Source of the DNA: Debaryomyces hansenii CBS767 | Lineage: Eukaryota > Ascomycota > Pichiomycetes > Serinales > Debaryomycetaceae | Assembly (NCBI RefSeq): GCF_000006445.2 | Contig: NC_006047.2 | Span: 868,001-932,000, forward strand | Direction of reading: 5' to 3' | Length of the DNA stretch: 64,000 bases | Part shown: positions 9,619-21,190 of the stretch, piece after piece | How positions within the stretch are numbered: position 1 is the stretch's first letter | Layout: the number at the start of each line of letters is the position of its first letter | Made by a program: the position numbers and the translations under genes | Notes under the pieces: generated by a model | Told to the model about the DNA's origin: nothing | The model's database searches: none | The model's input: the letters and a program-made list of their open reading frames with translations, nothing else

Positions 9619-10337
9619 TAAGGAATTACTAGCCTCACTAGCTGCAGTTTAACCTCGAATAACAAAATATATTGCCTCGTTATATCTGCGAGCCCGAATT
9701 TTATGTCCTATTGATATATTAAAACAGACTAGAATAAGAAACGTGTTTAATGCATACGTTGTGTCCCGCTTCCGAGCTTACTAGCTAGATTGGTGACAGC
9801 AAAATCGTTAAACCCCAATAGAAGGACACAGCAAGATATGGAGTTGGACCAACTAGGTGCTACAAGTGACCCCGCTGCTCTTCTTGGTATTAGTATTACG
9901 TTATTTGGTTCGCCCTACTCGGCGACCCTTCTCCACTAGAATACTGTATATTGCTTCACATTCGTGCTATTGATGAGGTACCATGCATTAATCAACATCT
10001 CATGCCGAAGAAATAATAGAGGACAGAGTACCGCGAGACTAACTGAATATAAACACAATGCGGAGAATCGAAAATAACGTATTGTACGTACTAAGAACTG
10101 ATAAAAGTAAATAATTAAGAATCAGAAAGATTGTCATTCATATACATCGAGATGTTTGTAATTTGGACAGATTGCATTGATGGTTTACTTTTACCGAAGA
10201 TTGCAAACTAGTTTTGTTATGGATTTCTCGGAACTACCTTCAGTAGAAGTTTAAAAAAGATATAGGATAATGCACAGTAGTATTGATCATCGAATCCCAT
10301 TAGATCAAAGTTTAGAAGGATCAGAACAATTGTCTAA

Positions 10338-10499
10338 TATTTATCAGAATTTATCAGAGTTCATGCGATCTCAGATCCTGGGCTAGCAAAATGTATTTAC
10401 TTGGGCGATTCAGTACATGATGACCTACTAAGAGGGTACTCTTGTGTGGCTATCGATATTCTAGAAGAGAACTGTTGGTTGAAGAACACAAACCCATGA
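10338..10499 (+). pseudogene. Possible fragment of a HAD-superfamily hydrolase
   Basis: An open stretch of 53 codons between a TAA and a TGA, without its own start. It reads SDPGLAKCIYLGDSVHDDLL followed by RGY; the GDSxxDxxxxG pattern is HAD motif IV, as in pyrimidine nucleotidases and other phosphatases. The surrounding frames do not continue the fold, so if it is real it is a decayed fragment. Short length makes a chance match possible. Confidence 0.3.
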
Positions 10500-12335
10500 G
10501 AACGGTGTTGACTACGATCACGGCTACATGGCTAATATTGGCCGTTTTGTATCTGGGCCATCACAATAGATTATTGTGAGGACTCCTGATCATTTACGAC
10601 TGGCCCTAGGCGTGCTTCCGAGGATTAAAGGTCAAGTGAGTAATTTTTCTCGAAATCAAAAGTAACAGGAAACAGTTTTGCATTTGTCTTTAAGAGTTGA
10701 CGCATGCAATGTTTCTCGAACAACATGCAATGCGATCTTGTGCGTCTAACAATACTAGTCGAAATCTAAAAAAAATATCGCGCCAAGTCAAAAATAGAGC
10801 TGTGTGGAGATCGAAATTATGGCAATAAGTAAATATGACCTTGATTGCTTGTACAATCCGGATACTTTCAGGTCCTACTTTAAGGTGTCATACTTCTGAC
10901 TTCGTAATATGTCACATTATACAGGGAATTGGGCGGAAAATACTGTTCAATTTCCGCACATGCTAGCATATGGGGATACGAAGATGTCAAAAACACATGA
11001 TGTAAATATATAGACAACTTCTTAATTTGTCTCAACTTTTTACCCTATTTACGTATGATGGAAGGCTCCATTTAGACCGCCGGGTGTTGAACGATAATTC
11101 CGCATGAGCACTTCATTCGAGCTCGTGCTTAATTTTCAAAGTTGCAAATCATGCGCTATCAAACTAAGCTTTCATATTTGACTAATCTCTAGTTTATACA
11201 GCCATGTACTAGTAAAGTAAATTGTACGAATATCATTAGAATAAAACTTATATTGTCCAGTAAATGTATCTTTTTTGATAACTACTAATAGCTTCCCCAA
11301 CCAAATGAGATATTCTTTTTTTATCCGATTTTATTGAAAATTGCAACTTTCTCGAAAATTAGCAGAGTTTAGGAAATGGATCTTTTCACACCGCCTATTT
11401 CTTAAACCTTACTTAAACTCGACAGATCTACAAATGAACCCAATCAGGCTAGTACTATCAATCACTATATATTGAGTGGATGGTGGTTTAAAGACCATCT
11501 CATAGTATTGCAACTCATAGTATTGTAGTAATGTCGCCTCCACGACAATCCACTCATGTGACAGGCGGTTCATGATAGAACACGAATACATTCCACCAAA
11601 ATAGGACAGGATGTTACCCAAAGAGAATGTCGGGCTCCAGGCTCCATTATTTATTCATCGACACTAAAAACTTTTTCAAACCCCGACTCCTTACTGAGCG
11701 CGACCACGCCGCACCGACCCGCATGCCAGACACCATATCCACACCCTTTGCAACCCTCCGTCGCGTCGATATGGCCTATCACACGTCTACCGCGATGCAC
11801 CATGCTTCGCTGACCCAGAAACCTTGCTGCACTCACAGGCATTGGCTTGGGCCACCGTTGGCTCGGTAGCCTCCATTCTGGTGTCACCAGACGCTCGAGC
11901 GCCATTCTTTCCGCACCGTTTTGCCCGAAACAGTAATATCGTCCATTTGGTCGCATTTTGTGGTCACCTCACGCTCTTATTACCTCTCTAATATTCACCA
12001 GACCTCTATCTTAACATAACCAACACCGTACCACCGTACCACCCTAGCCCATCTCCACTCTCCTGTTCCCATCATGGCTCCCACCACGGCTCCCTGCCAT
12101 TACCTACTGTCCGTTCTTTCCTCCACGCTTCACGCTCTGTATCTGCCTTTGTCCACCGTACAATAGACACCTGCTCCAAAATACTGTCGCAACACCCTTC
12201 TGTAGTCGCTTTCCCAATCTTCGGGTTACTACTGCATTCCTTCGATGCCATAGATCCACTGTACCATCCAGACACCCATACTGATCGGAGGAATTTGATC
12301 GTCATAAGGGCGCACGACATTCGCGGTTCACGATT

Positions 12336-12342
12336 CACGAAA
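12336..12342 (+). promoter_or_regulatory. SCB-like element (CACGAAA) upstream of the G1 cyclin
   Basis: CACGAAA core, about 165 bp before the cyclin ATG. This is the Swi4/Swi6 (SBF) consensus core. Position and the nearby MCB support a G1/S role. Confidence 0.5.
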
Positions 12343-12387
12343 TTTTTCAACACGATATGCATTTTTAGGTGAAAGTTCACTTATGTT

Positions 12388-12393
12388 ACGCGT
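12388..12393. promoter_or_regulatory. MCB element (ACGCGT) upstream of the G1 cyclin
   Basis: Palindromic ACGCGT, about 110 bp before the cyclin ATG, matching the MBF-binding Mlu I cell-cycle box. Confidence 0.55.
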
Positions 12394-12502
12394 TAGATTT
12401 TACAAGGAGATTTATATATATATCAAGTTGGCAGAAGTACGTTAAAGATTGATCAAGTAAGTTGATTTCAGCGTCTGTTTTACATTTTAAACATAGGTTG
12501 AA

Positions 12503-13897
12503 ATGCAATTACAGGGGTCTAAGACAGGTAGCGAGGCCAAGTATGGGCCGCCAACACACGTTAGACGCAAGCCGTATAATTTGATGCTAGAACTCCTTGA
12601 AAGCCAGGCGAATAGGAAATTGGTGAGCGAGTACCAGGCAGATGGCACGAAGGTTTTGGCACAGTTGGAGGCGTCACGGGGGGTGAATCCGGCCATGATC
12701 GAGTTGCAGCCAGAGATCCAATGGTTCATGAGGCCGTTTTTGTTGGACTTTCTCATTGAGCTCCACTCGTCGTTCAAATTACAGCCACAAACATTGTTTT
12801 TATGCTTGAACATCATTGACCGTTACTGTGCTAAGAGAATTGTGTTCAAGAGGCATTACCAGCTCGTGGGATGTACTGCTCTTTGGATTGCTGGCAAATA
12901 CGAAGATAAAAAGAGCCGGGTGCCTACATTGAGGGAATTATCGATAATGTGTCGTAATGCATACGACGAGGAGATGTTTATCCAGATGGAGATGCACATA
13001 TTGGCCACACTCGAGTGGTCATTGAGCCATGCAAACTTAGAGGAATGTTTGCAACTAGCCATTTCGTCGTGTGACATCACAACCCACGGCACTCCGTGTA
13101 AATACAATAATATAGATGACAAGTCGAACACTATGAATAATACATCCAAGGTGTCTGCTGTGACGGCAGTGGGTCGATTCTTGTGTGAACTATCCTTATA
13201 TGATAAGTTCTTCTTGTCGCTTCCACCATCACTTATCGCAGTAACAGCCAACTTGATGGCTTGTTCCATGTTACAAATCCCTAATGCATCTGCTTCATTG
13301 CGAGCAATATTCAAAAAGTACACATCTGAATCTGAAATCCCCGGGTTTGATTTCAATGAATACGATGAAAATTCCGAAAACAGACAACCCGAAGTAGAAG
13401 GTCCCTTCTTAAGTGGATTCGATTCATCCTCGCTTAATACCATTAGAAAAATTTGCTTAATGTTAATCGTACAATTAGGAAAGATTACCGATGTATTGTC
13501 TAAGAAATATGACGATTTGGGAGTTATTCAAGTTGTCAAAAACTTTAATAATCGCTACAGTTTTGCCGTTTCGGCCATATATGAAAACCAGAATATAGTG
13601 CAAGAAGCTTCTATGATAGAGCTCACAAACTCGAAACTATATAATCTCGCAGATATAGTTTTGCAACTCCCTAATCTGAATCTCGAAACGAGAAATGAAA
13701 ACCACGTTCCTTTAACCCCACCATCGGCTACCTCACAATACTCAGTATTCTCCAATAAGAGTCTGGTATCTGTATGTACACCAATACATTCAACCTATTT
13801 GCCTAGTTCAGAAAGAATGGACGACTTCTCGCCCATGCAAGATCCTGGTAACAACGGTTGGTCTTCGCCTGCCTCATCTGCTAAAATTCACATATAG
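12503..13897 (+). CDS. CCN1: G1/S cyclin of the Cln family (Ccn1/Cln3-like)
   Basis: Activates Cdc28 at the G1/S transition. The 464-aa protein has a cyclin box at about residues 70-195: [73 protein letters not shown]. The C-terminal part is Ser/Thr/Pro-rich with minimal CDK or Cln-type phosphosites ([15 protein letters not shown]). SCB and MCB sites precede it. It is convergent with PIK1, 103 bp apart. The symbol leans on my recollection that CCN1 lies near the C. albicans MTL. Its length is closer to Candida Cln3, so CLN3 remains an alternative. Family certain, paralogue not. Confidence 0.75.
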   Translation: MQLQGSKTGSEAKYGPPTHVRRKPYNLMLELLESQANRKLVSEYQADGTKVLAQLEASRGVNPAMIELQPEIQWFMRPFLLDFLIELHSSFKLQPQTLFLCLNIIDRYCAKRIVFKRHYQLVGCTALWIAGKYEDKKSRVPTLRELSIMCRNAYDEEMFIQMEMHILATLEWSLSHANLEECLQLAISSCDITTHGTPCKYNNIDDKSNTMNNTSKVSAVTAVGRFLCELSLYDKFFLSLPPSLIAVTANLMACSMLQIPNASASLRAIFKKYTSESEIPGFDFNEYDENSENRQPEVEGPFLSGFDSSSLNTIRKICLMLIVQLGKITDVLSKKYDDLGVIQVVKNFNNRYSFAVSAIYENQNIVQEASMIELTNSKLYNLADIVLQLPNLNLETRNENHVPLTPPSATSQYSVFSNKSLVSVCTPIHSTYLPSSERMDDFSPMQDPGNNGWSSPASSAKIHI

Positions 13898-14000
13898 TAA
13901 ATTCGCTGTTCTTCCGTTTACAGCTATTGAAATATCAGTAGTATTGCATTATTCAGTTCTATTAACTTACATAATTTTAATAAAATATTAATTTACGTAA

Positions 14001-16976
14001 CTAACTATAAATACCTTGTGTAAGTAATTGGAACTGGTCATATAATCTGGTATATACGCTTCCAATACTCTTTCCAATCAAGCCTGTTTCCACAAATGCA
14101 TCACATTCCTCGTCACTTAAGTCCAGTTGTAATCTTTGTTTCAACAAAACACTGGTTTGGGCACCATTCTTAAAACATGGTAAACTAGAGTCCTTTTGCA
14201 TTAAATCAACAATATTAATTAAATGATCACAATTCTTCCTCAAAGCTTTGAAGCATTCCTTACATAATTCCTTAAATTTAAGATATTGAGCACCTTCTAA
14301 TCCTCCTAATACTTCAACATATTCAAATATCAACTTAAAAGGCGCAGCTTCAAAGCCGACACTACCAGGTGAATTCGATAACAAGAATCCAAAATCAATA
14401 TGAATAATATGGCCCTCATTATCCAACATAATGTTACCATTATGTCTATCCTTTATTTGAAGAACATAACAGATGACTGAATATGCTGCTAAACTTCTAG
14501 CGAAATTACTTTGTGCCTTTTTATATTTATACGAATCTTCATCTCCATAAACCTTATTAAAATAATCTTTGAGGGAAGCAACTTTACCTTTTGGATTTTC
14601 ACCACTTTTCAACGTTAAATCTGTTAAAGTTTTCTTGATCGAATGGATCGACATTGCATTATTAATTGTCTCTACAAGACCAGTGTTCGCGCTTGTAACA
14701 ATGATCTTCATATTTTTAGTCCAGACACCGACATTGTTTGCTTTCCAAATGTTTGAAATCATTGATATTAACTGACATGCAAATGCTTCTTGCGGCAAAT
14801 CATCACCATTTTTCGCAATTACTGAGCAAAGATCCCAGTTCTTTAAATGTCCATAGGCACTGGCCTGTCTTATACGATTTTTCTTAGTTGCCCAATCTTC
14901 ACTTAATTTAAAATCATTTTCTAATTTCCTTTCGCCTGCATCAGATGAGTTTCTTCCGACATGAACACTTTGCATAGCTTGAATTTGCTTATAATCAATG
15001 TTTTCGAATTTATCTTGCAATGCTTTCATAGAATCAATGATACGTGCTCTGATAGCGGCAGTTTGTTCAGTATTTGTTTGACCTGATTTTTCAAGTTGCT
15101 GTAACATAACTGCAGCTATTCTCATCTGCGTTGATAAATCCCGCGTGTCAAAAGTAGGAGTACCTGGTGAACTAGGCGAAGTCAAGTCAGGTGTCTGTCT
15201 TCTTTCCATGTTTGCCTTCTGAGGGGCAGGCAGCGATATGTCAACCCTATGTGTATTCATATCGTTTGCCTGTCTTGAATTCAAATGATTAGTGATGAAA
15301 CTCTTTTCGTTCGAAAGAGCTACAACAGACATATCACCTAAATCAGCTTCATCAAAGCCTGTGTTTGGTTCGGTGCTGTCAGTTTGACGAGTAGAATCAT
15401 TACTACTTCTAGTGAAATCTGTGGTTGGTGTCTTGTTACGTCTACCGCTAGCATAAACAAAGTCATTGGTAGACTTACTAAGAATAATACTTTTGTTATG
15501 CTCATTTAACGGGTCAAAATCCATTTCTTCACTTAAATATTCGATTAATAACAAGAATGGAACTCTTTCAGCTGAATTTAAAACACAGGCTTCATTCACA
15601 TTAAGTTTAATTATTCTGTGAAACTTCTTATTTTGGTTACTGCTAATTGGTAACAATTGAGGAATGTCAATTTCGGATGGAAATATAGTATTATTAATGA
15701 TTGAAAGCTCTGCTCTTAAGGACGTCAAACGTGCTTCTTTAGGTACTTGAGACAACCTTGTCGATATATTTTGCAATCCCATCATGAACTCAGTTTCCTT
15801 TTTAAAATAATTTACCTGTAAATACTTAATCTTCTGGTCTTGATGCATTGGAAGAATTCTATGATTATTGGCATATTTGTGCTCTTGTAAATCTAATGAA
15901 GCAAGTGATGTAGACGACGAGCCGGATATGACAGGTGTAATAGGCATTTCATCGAGTGACCCTTCTCTATTATTTGATCTCAAATCTGGCATCGAGTGGA
16001 ATGCTATCTTGTTATCTTTCAAGGGTGGTCTCGTGTATATGTCAGCATTTACATCGATAAGTGACTCCGACCCCAATCCCAGTTGTTCAAGTTCTTTTGC
16101 TCTCCTAATGTAGGATTTTTTCGATATAATTCTCGTATTAATCTTCATATCTCTTTCGAGCGAGTAATCGCTATTGTAATGTCTATCTTCCCATGTGTCC
16201 AAGCTTGACATGGTAGCCGAATTTTGAAGCTTGCGCAGTGCCTTAGAAGTACTATCGGCGCTCTCCTTCGCTGATTCTTCGTGTGTTTTAGTGGTACCTG
16301 GATTCGACAAGGAACGGTGGCCTTGATCGATATTGGCATGTTCACTGTGCGACGTGGCCCTTCCTCTATTTTTGAGTGTCAAATTCTTGGTCAATGATTT
16401 ATGGAAATTAGCCAACTTGAACAAAAGAGACTTCTGCTGCTTCCCCTGTGATGCAATAATCGGCTTGGCGTAAACGTTGATCTGCGGAACCGCAATTGAC
16501 GCCAAAACAGCACCACACATCGCTATGGACGGTTGCAAGTTTTCTCGAAACTCGCCATGTTTCTTCTGTGCCACCGGCGAATCGTACAATGCCTCCTGGT
16601 TGAACATCACGTTCTGAAGCTCGTTGATGAAACTTCTCACAATATGAAACGAATAAGATTCTGGATCATTCTTCAACTCAAACACATACGCTTGTAAATT
16701 CCAAAACGTTATTAAGCAAAAATGTGGATACTTCCTACTATAATCCAACATGAATTCATTTAATGCCATCGAGTCCGTCTCAAAACTTACCAATAATTGA
16801 ATAAGCTGTGGTATGTGGAATTCAACTTCCAAGTAGCTGAAATTATAGAGCTTCTTGACCAAGTAATGATGGACTCCAATGTTGTCTATATTGATCTTTA
16901 GCTGATACAAACATTGGAAGATATCAAACGTAGGAGACTCCGTCGATTCAAGCAATGACTCGTATGCTTGGTCCAT
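14001..16976 (-). CDS. PIK1: Phosphatidylinositol 4-kinase Pik1 (MTL-linked PIK)
   Basis: Essential PI 4-kinase making PI4P at the Golgi and nucleus. The 991-aa protein has the N-terminal lipid-kinase-unique helical region (about residues 1-120, EVEFHIPQLIQLLVSFETDS) and a long Ser/Thr-rich linker with a Frq1-binding-type segment near 150-200. The catalytic domain occupies the last ~300 residues. Catalytic loop IKDRHNGNIMLDNEG is near residue 845 and the metal-binding motif IIHIDFGFLLSNSPG follows. S. cerevisiae Pik1 is 1066 aa. With OBP and PAP1 next door, this is the trio found inside the mating-type-like locus of CTG-clade yeasts. Confidence 0.93.
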   Translation of the reverse strand: MDQAYESLLESTESPTFDIFQCLYQLKINIDNIGVHHYLVKKLYNFSYLEVEFHIPQLIQLLVSFETDSMALNEFMLDYSRKYPHFCLITFWNLQAYVFELKNDPESYSFHIVRSFINELQNVMFNQEALYDSPVAQKKHGEFRENLQPSIAMCGAVLASIAVPQINVYAKPIIASQGKQQKSLLFKLANFHKSLTKNLTLKNRGRATSHSEHANIDQGHRSLSNPGTTKTHEESAKESADSTSKALRKLQNSATMSSLDTWEDRHYNSDYSLERDMKINTRIISKKSYIRRAKELEQLGLGSESLIDVNADIYTRPPLKDNKIAFHSMPDLRSNNREGSLDEMPITPVISGSSSTSLASLDLQEHKYANNHRILPMHQDQKIKYLQVNYFKKETEFMMGLQNISTRLSQVPKEARLTSLRAELSIINNTIFPSEIDIPQLLPISSNQNKKFHRIIKLNVNEACVLNSAERVPFLLLIEYLSEEMDFDPLNEHNKSIILSKSTNDFVYASGRRNKTPTTDFTRSSNDSTRQTDSTEPNTGFDEADLGDMSVVALSNEKSFITNHLNSRQANDMNTHRVDISLPAPQKANMERRQTPDLTSPSSPGTPTFDTRDLSTQMRIAAVMLQQLEKSGQTNTEQTAAIRARIIDSMKALQDKFENIDYKQIQAMQSVHVGRNSSDAGERKLENDFKLSEDWATKKNRIRQASAYGHLKNWDLCSVIAKNGDDLPQEAFACQLISMISNIWKANNVGVWTKNMKIIVTSANTGLVETINNAMSIHSIKKTLTDLTLKSGENPKGKVASLKDYFNKVYGDEDSYKYKKAQSNFARSLAAYSVICYVLQIKDRHNGNIMLDNEGHIIHIDFGFLLSNSPGSVGFEAAPFKLIFEYVEVLGGLEGAQYLKFKELCKECFKALRKNCDHLINIVDLMQKDSSLPCFKNGAQTSVLLKQRLQLDLSDEECDAFVETGLIGKSIGSVYTRLYDQFQLLTQGIYS

Positions 16977-17065
16977 TATTAGTGTTCTTATTCCGAATAT
17001 ATATACTATGTTAGTTATTTATATATATCGCTATAAGAGAAAAAGGACAATTCAACAAATCGGGT

Positions 17066-17071
17066 CACGTG
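17066..17071. promoter_or_regulatory. CACGTG (Cbf1-type) upstream of PIK1
   Basis: gTCACGTGAt, 90 bp upstream of the PIK1 start, a good match to the Cbf1 site RTCACRTG. It also lies 163 bp before the small ORF on the other strand. Confidence 0.4.
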
Positions 17072-17233
17072 ATCTGATATTAACTGATTTTCTTTAGATT
17101 CCACTACTAAGAAGTAGACCTAGATATGCTTCCGAAGGGCTTCATGTAAGACTTAAAGGGGTTTTGGCGATGTATATGTGTTTAGTAGTGATATTGTTAG
17201 CTAGTTTCTTGATTTTCTTTTTTTTTCGTACTG

Positions 17234-17434
17234 ATGGTCTCCGTGGCTGCTAAACGGTGTGAGTATCCAAGACGGTCAGGCTGGATAAATGCAAATACAG
17301 GGGAGCCTATGATGTATCTGGAAGAAGATAATGAAAGAGCCCGGAAATTACTTGAGAGAATTGACTGGTCAAAGGTGAAACATTCGACTGGTAGACCTTT
17401 TGAAGGATTATTGGTTTTACAATCGCAAAAGTAG
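17234..17434 (+). CDS. Small protein of unknown function between PIK1 and OBP
   Basis: A 66-codon frame with ATG, preceded by a T-rich tract, ending in TAG. I do not recognise it. It reads as a normal soluble protein rather than a shadow: charged and mixed in composition, with YPRRSGWINANTGEPMMYLE, RARKLLERIDWSKVKHSTG and RPFEGLLVLQSQK. It has no membrane segment or signal peptide. It is neither a homeodomain, an HMG box nor an alpha-box, so it is not a usual MTL regulator. A 5' exon is conceivable (an ATG at 17127 is followed by gtaaga at 17145), but I cannot show splicing. One CTG codon is present. Confidence 0.5.
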   Translation: MVSVAAKRCEYPRRSGWINANTGEPMMYLEEDNERARKLLERIDWSKVKHSTGRPFEGLLVLQSQK

Positions 17435-17579
17435 AGTAAATAGCTAGTTATATGTTGGTGGGTTATATATGCTGACATTAGAAATGTGGAGGTGGTATGG
17501 AGGATAATGTAATTAATGTTTTATTAAAAACATTGATTATATAAAAATAAACTCAATTTAACAAGTATATAGATTAGAT

Positions 17580-19031
17580 CTAAACAGGCAGAGTGTCAGC
17601 GTGAGGAGCGTCAGAAGCGTCAACAAAAGGTGCATCAGCATCAGCAGGAGGGGCATCAGCAGGAGGTGCTGGGGATGGGGTAGAGTTCTTATCGAAGGCG
17701 GGTATTTGGAGCGACTCGTGGTCAACCTGACCTGGTAATATTGGCATGGTATCGAAGATGGCTTGTCTTAAAGTCTCTGGATCGCTCGCCAAGTCGAATC
17801 TCTTGTATATGACATATTCCAAGTTTTGCGCACCTTTATCCTTCTCAGTAACAGGTCTGAAGAGCTTCGGATGGAATTCCACACCGTCTTCGAGTCTTTT
17901 CTTTGCTTTGATACGTTGCTCGCCTTCAACCTTGGCCTTTTCGTTGGTGGCAAGTTCGTGGTCTCTCTTGCCCAATGCATTGATAGTTGGTGCCCACAAA
18001 CGACGGGATTCGTATTCCAATTGTTCTTCAATTGGTCTTGTCTTAGGCTCAAAGATCTTGGTGGTGGCAGTATCAAAAAGCACTTCCTTCTTACCAGTGG
18101 CAAGGTTCTTTATGTCCATGACCTCATTCCACTTACCAGTAATAGAATATAATGTTTCACCAGTATTGGTGTTCTTTATAGTACCTTCAATGGCGTCGTA
18201 AGTACCGCTTATGAATCCCTTGGTCTTGAATTCGATGTTGGCTTCGAAGCCGGTCTTAGGACACTTAATCACCATGTGATCTCCCAATTCGTACCTTAAT
18301 TTACCGAATAATATACCCCTACAGTACACATTTGGCTGGTTCATTATATAAGTTTCATCACCTCTGTTTCCTAACTGTACATGTCCCCATCCATTCATAA
18401 GGGCTGCGGACGAGTTACCCAAAAACTTCGATTGCGGAATAACCACCCCATCAACCCTAATCTTACGTTCTGGCACCAAATAGAAGTATGATGACTTGGG
18501 TGGATGGTGCGACGTCTGTTCCGATATGTAATACGCCGTGCTGTTATCTGGAAGGTTATCCCAGTAGCAAGCAAAAAGCTCTCCCAAGACTGGATTCAAC
18601 GGCTTCTTAACCGCCTTTGGCGCAATGTGCCACGACGCTAAGTACCATTTCACCATCAACACGAACCTCATCAAATCGTCATCTGTAGCATCCGCTTCAA
18701 GCAAAAGATCCGGAATTTCGAAAAAATTGGTGATTCTCTCAAGCATCGACTTCTTCTCCAAGATAAACGTAGGTAGCGTAATTTTTGACAAATCACATCC
18801 TGGCCTCAACTGCGAAATAATTCCCATCAATATCGACTGTCCCTCGTTATCAATCTCGTCTATATCGTCAGTATCATTTGCATTGTGCTTGTTCCCTTCT
18901 GGAATGCCCCCTTCTGTTGCTGCCTCGCCTACTGGGGTCGTTGTGCCCGAATTGCTATTCGAACTTTGACCCTTATCTGACTTAAGCTTCAATTTATCTA
19001 ATTTTGAAGTTAATCCCATTTTTTTAACCAA
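17580..19031 (-). CDS. OBP: Oxysterol-binding protein, Kes1/Osh4 class (MTL-linked OBP)
   Basis: Lipid-transfer protein exchanging sterol and PI4P between membranes. The 483-aa protein has the ORD at about residues 65-400. Lid and core motifs include WYLASWHIAPKAVKKPLNPV (about 129-148), LGELFACYWDN and the hallmark EQTSHHPPKSSYF (about 169). The N-terminus is low complexity. The C-terminus is a Pro/Ala/Asp tail (SPAPPADAPPADADAP) beyond the S. cerevisiae Kes1 end (434 aa). In Candida this gene is called OBPa or OBPalpha and lies within MTL. It is divergent from PAP1 across 365 bp. PI4P from the neighbouring PIK1 would be a natural ligand. Confidence 0.92.
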   Translation of the reverse strand: MVKKMGLTSKLDKLKLKSDKGQSSNSNSGTTTPVGEAATEGGIPEGNKHNANDTDDIDEIDNEGQSILMGIISQLRPGCDLSKITLPTFILEKKSMLERITNFFEIPDLLLEADATDDDLMRFVLMVKWYLASWHIAPKAVKKPLNPVLGELFACYWDNLPDNSTAYYISEQTSHHPPKSSYFYLVPERKIRVDGVVIPQSKFLGNSSAALMNGWGHVQLGNRGDETYIMNQPNVYCRGILFGKLRYELGDHMVIKCPKTGFEANIEFKTKGFISGTYDAIEGTIKNTNTGETLYSITGKWNEVMDIKNLATGKKEVLFDTATTKIFEPKTRPIEEQLEYESRRLWAPTINALGKRDHELATNEKAKVEGEQRIKAKKRLEDGVEFHPKLFRPVTEKDKGAQNLEYVIYKRFDLASDPETLRQAIFDTMPILPGQVDHESLQIPAFDKNSTPSPAPPADAPPADADAPFVDASDAPHADTLPV

Positions 19032-21112
<2,081 letters not shown>

Positions 21113-21190
21113 TTTAAAAATTTTTATTATTCATTATTATATAGCGATAAAAAGACTTCTACAATGCAACATTAGTTTTAGTTTTAGTTA

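Larger units (their letters stand above)
9650..12502. other. Gene-poor interval upstream of the G1 cyclin
   Basis: About 2.85 kb with no convincing intact gene. It contains one possible HAD-hydrolase remnant (10338-10499). Short repeats include catgcaatg twice (10703-10711, 10724-10732) and ctcatagtattg twice with a 15-bp period (11499-11510, 11514-11525). A clearly GC-richer, pyrimidine-rich stretch (about 11640-12370) follows, in which small chance frames are open on both strands. The last 200 bp carry SCB and MCB sites for the cyclin. I recognise no LTR, transposase or tRNA. Confidence 0.5.

Noticed and set aside
11409..11621. 70-codon minus-strand frame
   Set aside because: Covers short direct repeats (ELQYY / LLQYYE) and shows no family; I could not link it to a retroelement.
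11627..11956. Overlapping frames of 80 codons (plus) and 101 codons (minus) in the GC-rich leader
   Set aside because: Both are open because of base composition; sequences look like random Arg/His/Thr-rich translations with no domain.
12856..13443. 195-codon minus-strand frame across the cyclin
   Set aside because: Antisense shadow of the conserved cyclin box.
17234..17434. The 66-aa ORF as MTLa1, a2, alpha1 or alpha2
   Set aside because: Has no homeodomain WF.N.R motif, no HMG box and no alpha-box.
17197..17478. 93-codon minus-strand frame opposite the 66-aa ORF
   Set aside because: Antisense shadow; the plus-strand frame has the better composition, although neither is proven.
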